Shown: piece by piece, positions 16,683-25,501 of the stretch | How positions within the stretch are numbered: the stretch's first letter is position 1 | Layout of the letters: the number at the start of each line of letters is the position of its first letter | Assembly: GCF_042652785.1 (NCBI RefSeq) | Contig: NZ_JBHSHD010000013.1 | Location: 62,001 to 126,000 of the forward strand | DNA: 64,000 bases | Origin: Dokdonella_A ginsengisoli | GTDB taxonomy: Bacteria > Pseudomonadota > Gammaproteobacteria > Xanthomonadales > Rhodanobacteraceae | Direction of reading: 5' to 3' | Program-made: the position numbers and the translations under genes | The notes under the pieces: model-generated | Database searches by the model: none | Told to the model about the DNA's origin: nothing | Seen by the model: the letters and a program-made list of their open reading frames with translations, nothing else

Positions 16683-17492
16683 TCAGGCCGCGCGCAGGAC
16701 CTCGACCGCATCGCCGACGCGCAAGGTTCCGCTCCCACGCGGGATCAGGTTCTGGCCGAAGGTGACGCCCTGCGGCGTGCGGCGGTAGCGCGCGAGCGTG
16801 CGCAGCGGCTCGCCGGCGGGATCGAATTCGCCGCGCTCGTAGTCGACCGTGGTGAACACGCAGCGCGTGCAGGGCTTGACCACGTCGAACTCGATCGCGC
16901 CGATGCGGATGCGCTTCCAGTCGTCCTCGGCGTGCGGGCCGGTGCCGGCCACGACCAGGTTCGGGCGGAAGCGCAGCATCGGCACCGGGCGCTCGAGCCT
17001 GGCGTTGAGCGCGTCGAGCGCGGCCTGCGAGATCAGCAGCAGCGGATAGCCGTCGGCGAAGCTCACCTCGTCGCCGGGTTGCCCGTAGTCCGGGCTCACC
17101 GCACGCACGCAGGCCGCGTCCATGTGCACGAAGCGCGCGGGCAGGCCGAGGAACGCGCTGATCCAGGCGTCGGCCGCAGCATCCGCGACCTGCGCCTGCA
17201 CGGTGCTTTTCCACACCGTCGTCTCGATGCGCGCCTCCGACTGCGGCGGCGACAGCCGCAGCGACGGCATGCGCGGCGCGCTCAACACGAGCGCATCGCC
17301 GTCGTCCCGGGCGTTCACCAGGGTCAGGCGCGGATGCTGGCGCGCGGTGAGGAAGCGCCCGTTCGCGTCGGCGACCATCCAGCGCCGGTCGCCGGCCAGG
17401 CCGCGCGGCTCGACCTCGGCCTCGTCGCGGATCCACGCCGCGCAGGACTTGATCGGGAACACGTGGATCGCGCAAAGCGTCGGCGTCGTCAT
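16683..17492 (-). CDS. MOSC-domain protein, YcbX-like
   Basis: A 269-residue protein from ATG 17492. The N-terminal MOSC beta-barrel part starts 'IHVFPIKSCAAWIRDEAEVEPRGLAGDRRWMVAD', and the C-terminal MOSC domain has 'RFRPNLVVAGTGPHAEDDWKRIRIG' and the conserved cysteine motif 'KPCTRCVFTTVD'. The Cys is the presumed molybdenum ligand in YcbX/mARC proteins, which reduce N-hydroxylated compounds. No [2Fe-2S] ferredoxin domain is fused, so electrons must come from a separate partner. Confidence 0.9.
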   Translation of the reverse strand: MTTPTLCAIHVFPIKSCAAWIRDEAEVEPRGLAGDRRWMVADANGRFLTARQHPRLTLVNARDDGDALVLSAPRMPSLRLSPPQSEARIETTVWKSTVQAQVADAAADAWISAFLGLPARFVHMDAACVRAVSPDYGQPGDEVSFADGYPLLLISQAALDALNARLERPVPMLRFRPNLVVAGTGPHAEDDWKRIRIGAIEFDVVKPCTRCVFTTVDYERGEFDPAGEPLRTLARYRRTPQGVTFGQNLIPRGSGTLRVGDAVEVLRAA

Positions 17493-17538
17493 CGCGCGAT
17501 GATAGCGATACCGCTGTCCTGCCGCTTGATGCGGAAGC

Positions 17539-17617
17539 TTCTCTCGCAGAGGCGCAGAGGCCGCAGAGAAAAACTCTTCAATGCTTCTCTCTGCGCCCTC
17601 TGCGCCTCTGCGAGAAA
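17539..17617. repeat. Long imperfect palindrome of the GCAGAGGCGCAGAG type
   Basis: Left arm 17539-17571 (CTCGCAGAGGCGCAGAGG...) and right arm 17584-17617 (...CCTCTGCGCCTCTGCGAGAAA) are imperfect inverted copies around a 12-bp centre. It lies between divergent genes and is similar to dispersed repeats seen in many proteobacterial genomes. Confidence 0.75.
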
Positions 17618-17708
17618 CCGGCTTTTGCCGGCACGTCGGCGACATTCCCACAAGCAGCAGCGAAGAAACCGACGCATGCTAGGCTTGCGCCGCCTTCGAG
17701 GAACCCCC

Positions 17709-18983
17709 GTGACGAGCCGTCCCGCCATCCAGCGCCACGAAGTCTTCGCCGTCGCGGTTTCCTTCGCGTACTTCTTCTTCGTGCTGGCCGCCTACTACGT
17801 GATCCGGCCGGTGCGCGACCAGCTCTCGGCCGCGGTCGGCTCGACCGCGCTGCCGATCTTCTACGCGGCCACCTTCGTCGCCACCTTGGCGCTGGCGCCG
17901 CTGTTCGGCGCGCTCGTGGCGCGCTTCCCGCGGCGGCGCTTCGTGCCGATCGTGTACCTGTTCTTCATCGCCGGCATGGTCGCCTTCATCCCGCTGTTCA
18001 ACGCGCAGGACTCGATCGACGCGCGCCTGCTCGGCTCGGCCTTCTTCGTCTACGGCAGCGTGTTCAACCTGTTCGTGGTGTCGGTGTTCTGGAGCTTCAT
18101 GGCCGACCTGTTCGATCCGGCGCAGGCGCGGCGGCTGTTCCCGATCATCGCGCTCGGCGGCGCGGTCGGCGCGATCGTCGGCCCGGCCCTGACCAAGGCG
18201 CTGGTGTTCGTCATCGGCGTGTCCGGCCTGCTGGTGGTCTCCGCGGCGCTGCTCGGCTGCTCGATCGCCTGCATCTTCGCGCTGTCGCGCTGGTCGCGCA
18301 GCCACCCTGTGGCCGGCGACGAACGCCGCAACGAACGCGTGATCGGCGGCAGCTTCCTCGCCGGCGCGGTGGAGACGGTGAAATCGCCGCTGATGCGTCG
18401 CGTGGCGCTGCTGATGCTGCTCGGCGATGCGGTCGGCACGGTCATCTACGCCCTGCTCACCGACTACAGCGGCGCGACCTACGCCACCCGCGAGGCGCGC
18501 ACGGATTTCGCCGCTGGCATCGACCTCTGCGCGAACCTGCTGCAGGCGGCGCTGCAGCTCACCGTGACGCGCGCGCTGATGGTGCGCGCCGGACCGGCGC
18601 CGGCGCTGGCGCTCGACGGCGCGGTGAAGGCGGTCATGCTGGCGGGCCTGGCCGTGTTCAGCGGCGCCTGGATCGCGATCGTCGCGGTGGTCACGCGCGC
18701 CAGCGCCTACGGCGTGTTCAAGCCGGCCTTCGACAGCCTCTACACGCAGGTCGACGCCGAGACGCGCTACAAGACCAAGAACTTCATCGACACCTCGGTC
18801 TGGCGCTTCGGCGACCTCGTCATCACCAGCGGCTTCAACGGCCTGCGCGCGCTCGGCATGACCCTGCCGGGCTTCGCCGCGCTGGCGATCCTGGCGGCGG
18901 GATGCTCGGGCTGGGTCGGCTGGAAGGCGGCGCGCTCGCTCGGCGACGACCCGGCGGAAAAGCCGCGGCCGGCCGACGCCTGA
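17709..18983 (+). CDS. NTT/MFS-like membrane transporter
   Basis: A 424-residue, ~12-segment membrane protein. The GTG at 17709 has GAGGAA ~7 nt upstream; an in-frame ATG at 17676 lacks a clear ribosome site. 'FAYFFFVLAAYYVIRPVRDQLSAAVG' and 'FYAATFVATLALAPLFGALVARFPRR' resemble the family annotated as NTP/NDP exchange or MFS transporters (TlcC-like) in free-living proteobacteria, where the true substrate is not established. 'VDAETRYKTKNFIDTSVWR' is a conserved loop. Nucleotide transport should not be assumed. Confidence 0.78.
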   Translation: MTSRPAIQRHEVFAVAVSFAYFFFVLAAYYVIRPVRDQLSAAVGSTALPIFYAATFVATLALAPLFGALVARFPRRRFVPIVYLFFIAGMVAFIPLFNAQDSIDARLLGSAFFVYGSVFNLFVVSVFWSFMADLFDPAQARRLFPIIALGGAVGAIVGPALTKALVFVIGVSGLLVVSAALLGCSIACIFALSRWSRSHPVAGDERRNERVIGGSFLAGAVETVKSPLMRRVALLMLLGDAVGTVIYALLTDYSGATYATREARTDFAAGIDLCANLLQAALQLTVTRALMVRAGPAPALALDGAVKAVMLAGLAVFSGAWIAIVAVVTRASAYGVFKPAFDSLYTQVDAETRYKTKNFIDTSVWRFGDLVITSGFNGLRALGMTLPGFAALAILAAGCSGWVGWKAARSLGDDPAEKPRPADA

Positions 18984-18997
18984 CTCCGGCACGCGGC

Positions 18998-20095
18998 TCA
19001 GTTCTCGCCCGGCTCGGGCTGGTCGCGCGTCAGGATCGCCGCGGCGGGCGAATCGCCGATCAGCCTGCCGCCCTCGATCGAGACAGCGAAGTCGGCGGCC
19101 GGCTGCTGCACGCGGCGGGTCTTCAGGTCGATGCTGCCCTGGCCGTCCAGCCGCACCAGGCGAACGTCGGCGATCGACAGCGGCTTGCCCGCCGTCAGGC
19201 TCTTGGCGGCCTTTTGCGGCAGCACGATCCAGGCGCTGCCGGGCGAACCCGCGGCGAGCCGGCCGACGCCGTCGGCGCCGATCAGCAGCGCGGTCTTCTC
19301 GTCGACGCCGATGCCGAGCAGTTTTCCGGCGCGGCTCCCCGCGTCTTCCGCGCGCAGCCGCGCGAGGAAGGCGATCAGCCGGCCGAGGCGATGGCGCTGC
19401 GAGAAATGCGTGTCGGTGATGACGTCCTCGAGGAAGCGGAAATGCAGGAAATCGCGCTCCAGCGTCACGCCCTGGTCGAACGGATCGGCCAGCGCGACCT
19501 TCGATTCCATGCTGCCGCCGTCGAGCGCGCCGTAGCTGTAGCGGCCCAGCACCGCCAGGCCCGCACTCGACCCGCCGATCGGCCGGTTCGCCGCGACGTG
19601 CGCGTCGAGCGCCTCCTGCACGGGCGTGCCCTTCCAGTAGCGGATGTAATTGGACTGGTCGCCGCCGGCGAGGAAGATGCCGTCGGCGTTCTTCAGGGCG
19701 GCGATCACGCGCGGATCGGACGAGGCCTGGCGGTTGTGGAACACGATGGTCTCGGCCGAGGCCACCGGCCCCCACTCCTTCATGAAGGACCGGCCGTAAT
19801 TGCCGTCGTCCGGATCGAAGCTGTCGTCGCCGACCGCGCGCAGGATCACGATGTGGCCGCCGCCGGCGCGCTGGGCGATGAAGCGGTAGGCCGCATCCGG
19901 GTTGCCGCCGCCGCCCATCAGGGCCAGGCCGAACTCGGTGTGCGCGGCGCGCGGCGCGGACGGATCGCCGCTGACGAAATAGTCGAAGTTGCGGTCGCGG
20001 TAGTCGCGCGCCTTCGGCGCGCCGTCGGCGACGGCCGCGGGCGCGACCGTCGCGCAGATCAGGCAAAGAAGGGCGGCGATGACGGGGCTGCGCAT
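18998..20095 (-). CDS. Cyanophycinase-like S51 peptidase, secreted
   Basis: A 365-residue protein from ATG 20095 with a signal peptide (MRSPVIAALLCLICATVAPA). Its fold markers are 'LALMGGGGNPDAAYRF', 'NADGIFLAGGDQSNYIRYW', and the nucleophile elbow 'PIGGSSAGLAVLG' with the likely catalytic Ser at ~177. S51 enzymes include cyanophycinase, which cuts beta-aspartyl-arginine, and dipeptidase E. The signal peptide points to an extracytoplasmic enzyme, perhaps scavenging polymer or peptides. It is convergent with the transporter at 17709-18983. Confidence 0.85.
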   Translation of the reverse strand: MRSPVIAALLCLICATVAPAAVADGAPKARDYRDRNFDYFVSGDPSAPRAAHTEFGLALMGGGGNPDAAYRFIAQRAGGGHIVILRAVGDDSFDPDDGNYGRSFMKEWGPVASAETIVFHNRQASSDPRVIAALKNADGIFLAGGDQSNYIRYWKGTPVQEALDAHVAANRPIGGSSAGLAVLGRYSYGALDGGSMESKVALADPFDQGVTLERDFLHFRFLEDVITDTHFSQRHRLGRLIAFLARLRAEDAGSRAGKLLGIGVDEKTALLIGADGVGRLAAGSPGSAWIVLPQKAAKSLTAGKPLSIADVRLVRLDGQGSIDLKTRRVQQPAADFAVSIEGGRLIGDSPAAAILTRDQPEPGEN

Positions 20096-20193
20096 GCGGC
20101 GGTTTCCTTGATCGGCAATGGCGACAAGCGGGAGCCATGCGGCCAGTGCCACAGAACCGCTCCCTCGGGGCGCGTCGAAGAGCCTTGATCGCG

Positions 20194-20219
20194 TCATTCC
20201 CGCGAACGCGGGGATGACG
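20194..20219. repeat. GTCATTCCCGC palindrome
   Basis: Near-perfect palindrome GTCATTCCCGC-GAAC-GCGGGGATGAC in the intergenic space before the sigma factor gene. It is the short form of the dispersed element also found at 22105-22216, 27736-27849 and 49074-49099. Confidence 0.8.
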
Positions 20220-20417
20220 AGACAAAAGGGTCTCGACGCTCCCTCGACAAGGACGAGTTCGACGCGGATTTTTGAAATGCGCCGGCCCCCCGCTTTGGTA
20301 CCCCCGGCTGCGGGGAAGGAAAAGCCGGGCGCAGACCCGTTTCGGGGTATCGTCGGCACGGCAATACCCCCGCGATTTCAATCCGGTCGCGGCCATTCGT
20401 CTAGGCGTGGACGCGGC

Positions 20418-21011
20418 ATGGCGGACCCCAGCGTGAACCCGGCGAGCAGCCAGCACGAACTCGAGCGCGCACGACCCGTGGCGGGCGCCGGCACGGCGCA
20501 CGCGGCGCAGGTCGCGCGCCTGTTCAGCGAGCACAACCGCACCCTGATCGCCTTCCTCTCCAGCCGCCTGGATTCGCTCGCCGAAGCCCAGGAGGTCGCC
20601 CAGGAAGCCTACGTGCGCCTGCTGCGGCTGGAGCATCCCGAGCAGGTCGGCTTCCTGCGTGCCTACCTGTTCCGCATCGCCTCCAACCTCGCCGTCGACC
20701 GCCTGCGCCAGCGCAACGCCCGCGCCGACGCGGCCGACGACGAGCCGCTCGCCGACCTGTTCGAGGAATGGCTCGCCGCGCCGGCACCCGAGCGCCGCGC
20801 GCTGGCGGCGGACCAGCTGCGGCTGGTGCGCGAGGCGCTGCGCGAACTGCCGCGCAAGACCAGCGCGGCCTTCGTCATGCACGCGATCGAGGGCCGCGAC
20901 TTCGACGCGATCGCGCGGCAGATGCAGCTCAGCGAGCGCATGGTGCGCTACCACGTGGCGCGCGCGATGGCGCACTGCCGCGAGCGCCTGGACGCCCAGG
21001 AGAATCCCTGA
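20418..21011 (+). CDS. ECF sigma factor, FecI-like
   Basis: A 197-residue protein from ATG 20418. Region 2 is 'NRTLIAFLSSRLDSLAEAQEVAQEAYVRLLRL' with 'FLRAYLFRIASNLAVDRLRQR', and region 4 is 'LRELPRKTSAAFVMHAIEGRDFDAIARQMQLSERMVRYHV', matching FecI-type sigma factors. It precedes a FecR homologue by one base and an STN-bearing TonB receptor, so it probably switches on that receptor when the ligand is bound outside the cell. Confidence 0.93.
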   Translation: MADPSVNPASSQHELERARPVAGAGTAHAAQVARLFSEHNRTLIAFLSSRLDSLAEAQEVAQEAYVRLLRLEHPEQVGFLRAYLFRIASNLAVDRLRQRNARADAADDEPLADLFEEWLAAPAPERRALAADQLRLVREALRELPRKTSAAFVMHAIEGRDFDAIARQMQLSERMVRYHVARAMAHCRERLDAQENP

Positions 21012-21012
21012 C

Positions 21013-22023
21013 ATGGAACCGAAACGTCCCGATCCGACTTCCGCCACGCCGCTGCGTGCCGCCGCCGACTGGTGGGTGCGGCTGCGCGATCCGCGCCGCG
21101 CCGCGGACAGCGAGGAACGCTGGCTGGAATGGAACGGCCAGGACCCGCGCCATCCCGACGCGTTCGCGCGCGTGAGCGAGCTCGGCGCGCAGCTCGGTGC
21201 GCTCGACGCCGAAACCCGCCGGAGCTTGGCGCGCGAATTCGCACCGGCGCAGCCGCGGCGCTGGTGGCCGTTCGCGCTGGCCGCCTCGTTCCTGCTCGCC
21301 GCCGTCGCCGTCGGCACCGTTCTGCGGGACCGCCTGCGCGCGGGCGCGGTCGAAAGCGCCAGCTACGCCACCGAGGTCGCGGTCGATCGCGACGTCGCGC
21401 TGTCCGACGGCTCGCAGGTCGCCCTGGGCGGGGCGACGCGCCTGACCACGCGCTACACGAGCGCGCGCCGCGACGTGGACCTCGGCGCGGGCGAGGCGTA
21501 TTTCCGGGTCGCGCACGACAAGGCACGGCCCTTCATCGTCGCCGCCGGCAAGATCTCGATCCGCGCGGTCGGCACGGCCTTCAACGTGCGCCGCACCGGC
21601 GAGCGCGTCACCATCGCGGTGGCCGAGGGACGCGTGCGCGTGGCGGGCAGCGAAGGCGCGGCGATCGGCAAGGTCGCCGCGGCCGACACGCTCGAAGCGG
21701 TGGCCGGCCAGCAGATTTCGTTCGATCCGCGCGCGTCCGGCCTCACGGTCAGCGCGATCCCGCCGAACCGGGCCACGAGCTGGCGCGAGCACCGCCTGGA
21801 ATTCGTCAACGAGCCGCTCGACTCGGTGGTCGCCAACATCAACCGCTACTCGACGCGCCCGCTGGTGCTGGCTGACGCGAAGCTCGGCACGCTCGCCTTC
21901 ACCGGCACCGTCGACCCCGGCGCGCTCGACGGCTGGCTGCGCGCGCTGCCGAAGATCCTGCCGGTGCACGTCGGCGGCGAGTCCGGGCAGGTGACGATCT
22001 CGGCGGCGCGCGGCGCGCGCTGA
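21013..22023 (+). CDS. FecR-type anti-sigma/signal transducer
   Basis: A 336-residue inner-membrane protein. The cytoplasmic N-terminus has the family's 'AADWWVRLRDPRRAADSEERWLEWNGQDPRHPDAF'. One membrane segment lies at ~83-103 (WWPFALAASFLLAAVAVGTV), then the periplasmic FecR domain (SDGSQVALGGATRLTTRY ... GEAYFRVAHDKARPFIV ... ISIRAVGTAFNVR) and a C-terminal receptor-contact domain (FVNEPLDSVVANINRYSTRPL). It relays the receptor state to the sigma factor encoded just upstream. Confidence 0.94.
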   Translation: MEPKRPDPTSATPLRAAADWWVRLRDPRRAADSEERWLEWNGQDPRHPDAFARVSELGAQLGALDAETRRSLAREFAPAQPRRWWPFALAASFLLAAVAVGTVLRDRLRAGAVESASYATEVAVDRDVALSDGSQVALGGATRLTTRYTSARRDVDLGAGEAYFRVAHDKARPFIVAAGKISIRAVGTAFNVRRTGERVTIAVAEGRVRVAGSEGAAIGKVAAADTLEAVAGQQISFDPRASGLTVSAIPPNRATSWREHRLEFVNEPLDSVVANINRYSTRPLVLADAKLGTLAFTGTVDPGALDGWLRALPKILPVHVGGESGQVTISAARGAR

Positions 22024-22104
22024 GCGGGTTCGCTCACCACTGCACAAGCCCCGCAAGCCACTTCCTTGCAAGGGGACCCAGCACGAGAACCGCAACCATT
22101 TCGG

Positions 22105-22216
22105 CATTCCCGCGAACGCGGGAGGCGCCTTTCAACAGCCGAAGACTGGTCATCCATCGTGCTTTTGATCGTACTCGGGAAAGATCGAAATGGATCCCCG
22201 CTTTCGCGGGGATGAC
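22105..22216. repeat. Long form of the CATTCCCGC element, copy A
   Basis: It starts CATTCCCGCGAACGCGGG and ends CCCCGCTTTCGCGGGGATGAC, with an interior that shares 'GGCGCCTTTC' and 'GCCGAAG.CTGGTCA' with copy B at 27736-27849. It fills most of the FecR-receptor gap (22024-22391), which otherwise shows no gene. Confidence 0.8.
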
Positions 22217-22391
22217 GACACTGAGGATTTCCGAGTTCTCCTCAGCACGGGAACGGCGGCGCCGTGTGCGAAGCACGCCGAAGCGGGCCGGACCGGACGA
22301 ACACGCTTTCGTGACCGGCGCATTTCAAAATCCGGCCGCTGGTCCGTCATGGCTCCCGAGCCGCGCCGTTGCCGCGGCAACGGGGATGTCC

Positions 22392-25300
22392 ATGGGTAGT
22401 CGCGCGGTTTCGCCGCATCGGGTTGTTTCGTTCGTTCTGAGCGCCGTCCTGTCGTTCCTCTCCCCGCCGTTCCTGGCCGCGGACGCGCAGGCACAGGCGC
22501 AGGGCGCGCCGGAACGGGTGGAGTTCGCGATCGCCCCGCAGCAGCTGGCCGGCGCGCTGATCGAGTATTCCAAGCAGGCGCACGTGCAGGTGCTCACCTC
22601 CGGCGCGAATCTCGAGAACGCCCAGTCGCCCGGCGTCAGCGGCACGCTCGGCCCCGCCGCCGGCCTGCGCAAGCTGCTGGAGGGCACCGCGTTCACCTCG
22701 GAGTTCACCGACGCGAACACGGTCGTGGTCAAGCCGGGCGCGCCGAAGCCGGCCGCCGCGGCGCCGGCCGCGACGAAAGCGGCCGCGCCGGCGGAGAGCA
22801 ATCCGCCGCCGCAGGAGCCGCCGGCCGAGCTGGAGAAGCTCACCGTCACCGGCTCGCGCATCCCGCGCGCGCAGGTCGAGGGGCCGGCGCCGGTGGTCGT
22901 GATCACGGCGACCGACATCCGCAACAACGGTTTCGCCAGCACCTACGACATCATGACCTCGCTGACCCAGAACCTGGGTTCGCTCGACAACAACGCCAAC
23001 ACCAACGGCTTCTCCAACGGCGCCATCGCGGTCGACCTGCGCGGCCTGGGCCCCAACCACACGCTGGTGCTGGTCAACGGCCGGCGCATCGCCGACTACC
23101 CGCAGTCCTACGGCGGCAACAGCAACTTCACCGACATCTCCAACATTCCCGCGTCGATGATCGACCGGGTCGAGATCCTGTCCGGCAGCGCCTCGGCGGT
23201 GTACGGCTCCGACGCCGTCTCCGGCGTCATCAATTTCATCCTCAAGCAGAAGGTCGACGGCACCACGGTCGACCTGCGCGTGGGCGACACCCAGCACGGC
23301 GGCGCCGGCTCGCAGCGCCTGCAGATCACCAGCGGCTGGTCGAGCGGCGACTTCGACTCCGTGTTCTCGCTCGAACTCATGCACAAGGCGCCGCTGTGGG
23401 GCTTCCAGCGCCGCTACACCGACTCCAAGCTCGATTCGCCGATCCCGACCTACCCCTCGCAGGTGTTCGCCCTCATCGACGAGAACGGCGACTACATCGA
23501 TCCGGGCAAGGAGACCTGCGATGCGCTCTCGTACCTGGACAACGGCTCGGTGTTCCACGCCAACCGGCGCAACTACGGCTACTACTGCGGCAGCAACGAG
23601 GACGTCGGCTACGGCACGCTCGAAAACGGACGCCGCACGGCGAACTTCTACGGCACCGCCACCTATCACCTCAGCGACAGCCTGAATTTCTTCGTCGACC
23701 TGCAGGCCGGCACCTCGCACCAGGAGGGCTACAACACGCCCCTGCAGTGGCAGAACAGCTACCAGCTCAACGGCGATTCGACGCCGGTGCCGTTCTACAA
23801 CCTCGCCACCGGCCGCATCGAGCAGTGGCAGCGCCGCTACTTCACGATCGAGGAGAACGGCGGCTTCGAGCGCGGCAAGATCCGCAACATCAACAACACC
23901 TACTCGATCAACACCGGCGTCAAGGGAACGATTGGGGACAGCGCCTGGACCTACGAGGCGCTGTTCGGCCATTCGCAGAACCAGCTCAAGAGCAAGTGGC
24001 CGGCGCTGGTCTCGGCGAAGGCGCAGGCGCTCTACCTCGGCCCCTCGCTCGGCATCGATCCCGACAGCGGCTACCAGATCTACGATGCGCCGATCAGCCG
24101 CCTGTTCACGCCGCTGACGGTCGAGCAGTTCCGCTCGATCACGCAGGATTCGATCGACCGCAACTTCAGCCGCGCGGAGAACTTCAGCGCGACCCTGACC
24201 AACACCGAGCTGTTCCGCCTGCCGGCCGGCCCGGTCGGCTTCGCCGCGGTGGCCGAGTACGGCAACCAGTACTACGGCCTCAAGCCCGATCCGCTGTCGC
24301 TCGACGGCACCTACTTCGGCCTGCACAACACCGGCGCGGTCGGTTCGCGCGACCACACCGGCGCCGGCGTGGAATTCAACGTGCCGGTCTTCTCGATGCT
24401 CAACGTGAATGCCGCCGGCCGCTACGACCGCTATGAGTACTCCTCGACCTCGTCGGGCAAGTTCACGTGGTCGGTCGGCCTGGAATTCCGCCCGTTCGAG
24501 AGCCTGCTGCTGCGCGGATCGGCCGGCACCGGCTTCCGCGCGCCGGACCTGTCCTACCTGTATGCCGGCCTCAGCGGATCGAGTTCGAGCGCGCCGGACT
24601 ACTACTACTGCCGCCAGTACGAACCCGACGTCGACCTCGGCGACTGCAGCCGCAGCGACGTCGACTACAACGGCCGCAGCCACGGCAGCACCACGCTGAA
24701 GAACGAGACCAGCCGCTCGTTCACCTACGGCTTCGTCTTCTCGCCGATCCGCGGCCTGGACATCACCGCCGACTACTACAACATCAAGCTGAAGAACGAG
24801 GTCCTGTACCAGGACAGCGACACGATCCTGCGCCAGGAGGCGGACTGCCGCCTCGGCGTGCTCGACATCAACTCCGCGCTGTGCCAGCAGGTGCTGACCC
24901 AGGTCGTGCGCAATCCGGGCACCGACCCGGCCAACCCGCTCGGCATCACCTCGGTGCTGGTGCTGCCGATCAACGCGGCGGTGGACCGCACCTCGGGCGT
25001 CGACGTCAAGGCGCACTACAAGTGGGAGACCGACCGCGCCGGCACGTTCGACTTCGACCTCGGCTACACCTACGTCATCAGCCACACGCTGCAGCAGTTC
25101 CCGGGCGATCCGGTCGTGGACGAGCTGAAGGATCTCTACAACTACGTGATCCCGCGCGACAAGACCTCCTACTCGGTGACCTGGAACTACAACCCCGTCA
25201 CCACCACGCTGTACGGCTACCGCCTCGGCGGCCTGCCCGACTGGGACGGCACCAAGCGCCTGTCGCCGACCTTCGTCTACAACGGCTCGGTCAACTACCG

Positions 25301-25469
25301 CTGGAGCGACGCGCTGACGCTGAGCCTCATCGTCGACAACCTGCTCGACACGGAACCGCGCCGCAAGGGCGACTGGACCAGCTATCCGTACTACCCCAAC
25401 CGCTGGTTCAGCCCGCTCGGCCGCTCGTTCTTCGTGCAGATGAACTACCGCTTCGGCGGCAAGAGCTGA
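22392..25469 (+). CDS. TonB-dependent receptor with N-terminal STN signalling domain
   Basis: About 1025 residues from ATG 22392 (another ATG two codons upstream). After a signal region to ~37, residues ~43-112 form an STN domain (VEFAIAPQQLAGALIEYSKQ ... GLRKLLEGTAF), as in FecA-type transducers. A Pro/Ala spacer leads to the plug (KLTVTGSRIPRAQVEG ... SGSASAVYGSDAVSGVINFIL) and a long barrel ending 'SFFVQMNYRFGGKS', with the terminal barrel strand pattern. With the sigma and FecR genes upstream it forms a cell-surface signalling cascade. The ligand is unknown; the adjacent oligopeptidase makes peptides or siderophore peptides a reasonable guess. Confidence 0.93.
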   Translation: MGSRAVSPHRVVSFVLSAVLSFLSPPFLAADAQAQAQGAPERVEFAIAPQQLAGALIEYSKQAHVQVLTSGANLENAQSPGVSGTLGPAAGLRKLLEGTAFTSEFTDANTVVVKPGAPKPAAAAPAATKAAAPAESNPPPQEPPAELEKLTVTGSRIPRAQVEGPAPVVVITATDIRNNGFASTYDIMTSLTQNLGSLDNNANTNGFSNGAIAVDLRGLGPNHTLVLVNGRRIADYPQSYGGNSNFTDISNIPASMIDRVEILSGSASAVYGSDAVSGVINFILKQKVDGTTVDLRVGDTQHGGAGSQRLQITSGWSSGDFDSVFSLELMHKAPLWGFQRRYTDSKLDSPIPTYPSQVFALIDENGDYIDPGKETCDALSYLDNGSVFHANRRNYGYYCGSNEDVGYGTLENGRRTANFYGTATYHLSDSLNFFVDLQAGTSHQEGYNTPLQWQNSYQLNGDSTPVPFYNLATGRIEQWQRRYFTIEENGGFERGKIRNINNTYSINTGVKGTIGDSAWTYEALFGHSQNQLKSKWPALVSAKAQALYLGPSLGIDPDSGYQIYDAPISRLFTPLTVEQFRSITQDSIDRNFSRAENFSATLTNTELFRLPAGPVGFAAVAEYGNQYYGLKPDPLSLDGTYFGLHNTGAVGSRDHTGAGVEFNVPVFSMLNVNAAGRYDRYEYSSTSSGKFTWSVGLEFRPFESLLLRGSAGTGFRAPDLSYLYAGLSGSSSSAPDYYYCRQYEPDVDLGDCSRSDVDYNGRSHGSTTLKNETSRSFTYGFVFSPIRGLDITADYYNIKLKNEVLYQDSDTILRQEADCRLGVLDINSALCQQVLTQVVRNPGTDPANPLGITSVLVLPINAAVDRTSGVDVKAHYKWETDRAGTFDFDLGYTYVISHTLQQFPGDPVVDELKDLYNYVIPRDKTSYSVTWNYNPVTTTLYGYRLGGLPDWDGTKRLSPTFVYNGSVNYRWSDALTLSLIVDNLLDTEPRRKGDWTSYPYYPNRWFSPLGRSFFVQMNYRFGGKS

Positions 25470-25501
25470 GCGACGGCGCAGCGGCCGACGCGCGCCCGCA
25501 C

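Noticed and set aside
17679..21317. A 1212-codon open frame on the minus strand
   Set aside because: It runs antisense or out of frame across the transporter, cyanophycinase and sigma factor genes, all of which are recognisable; composition is non-protein-like.
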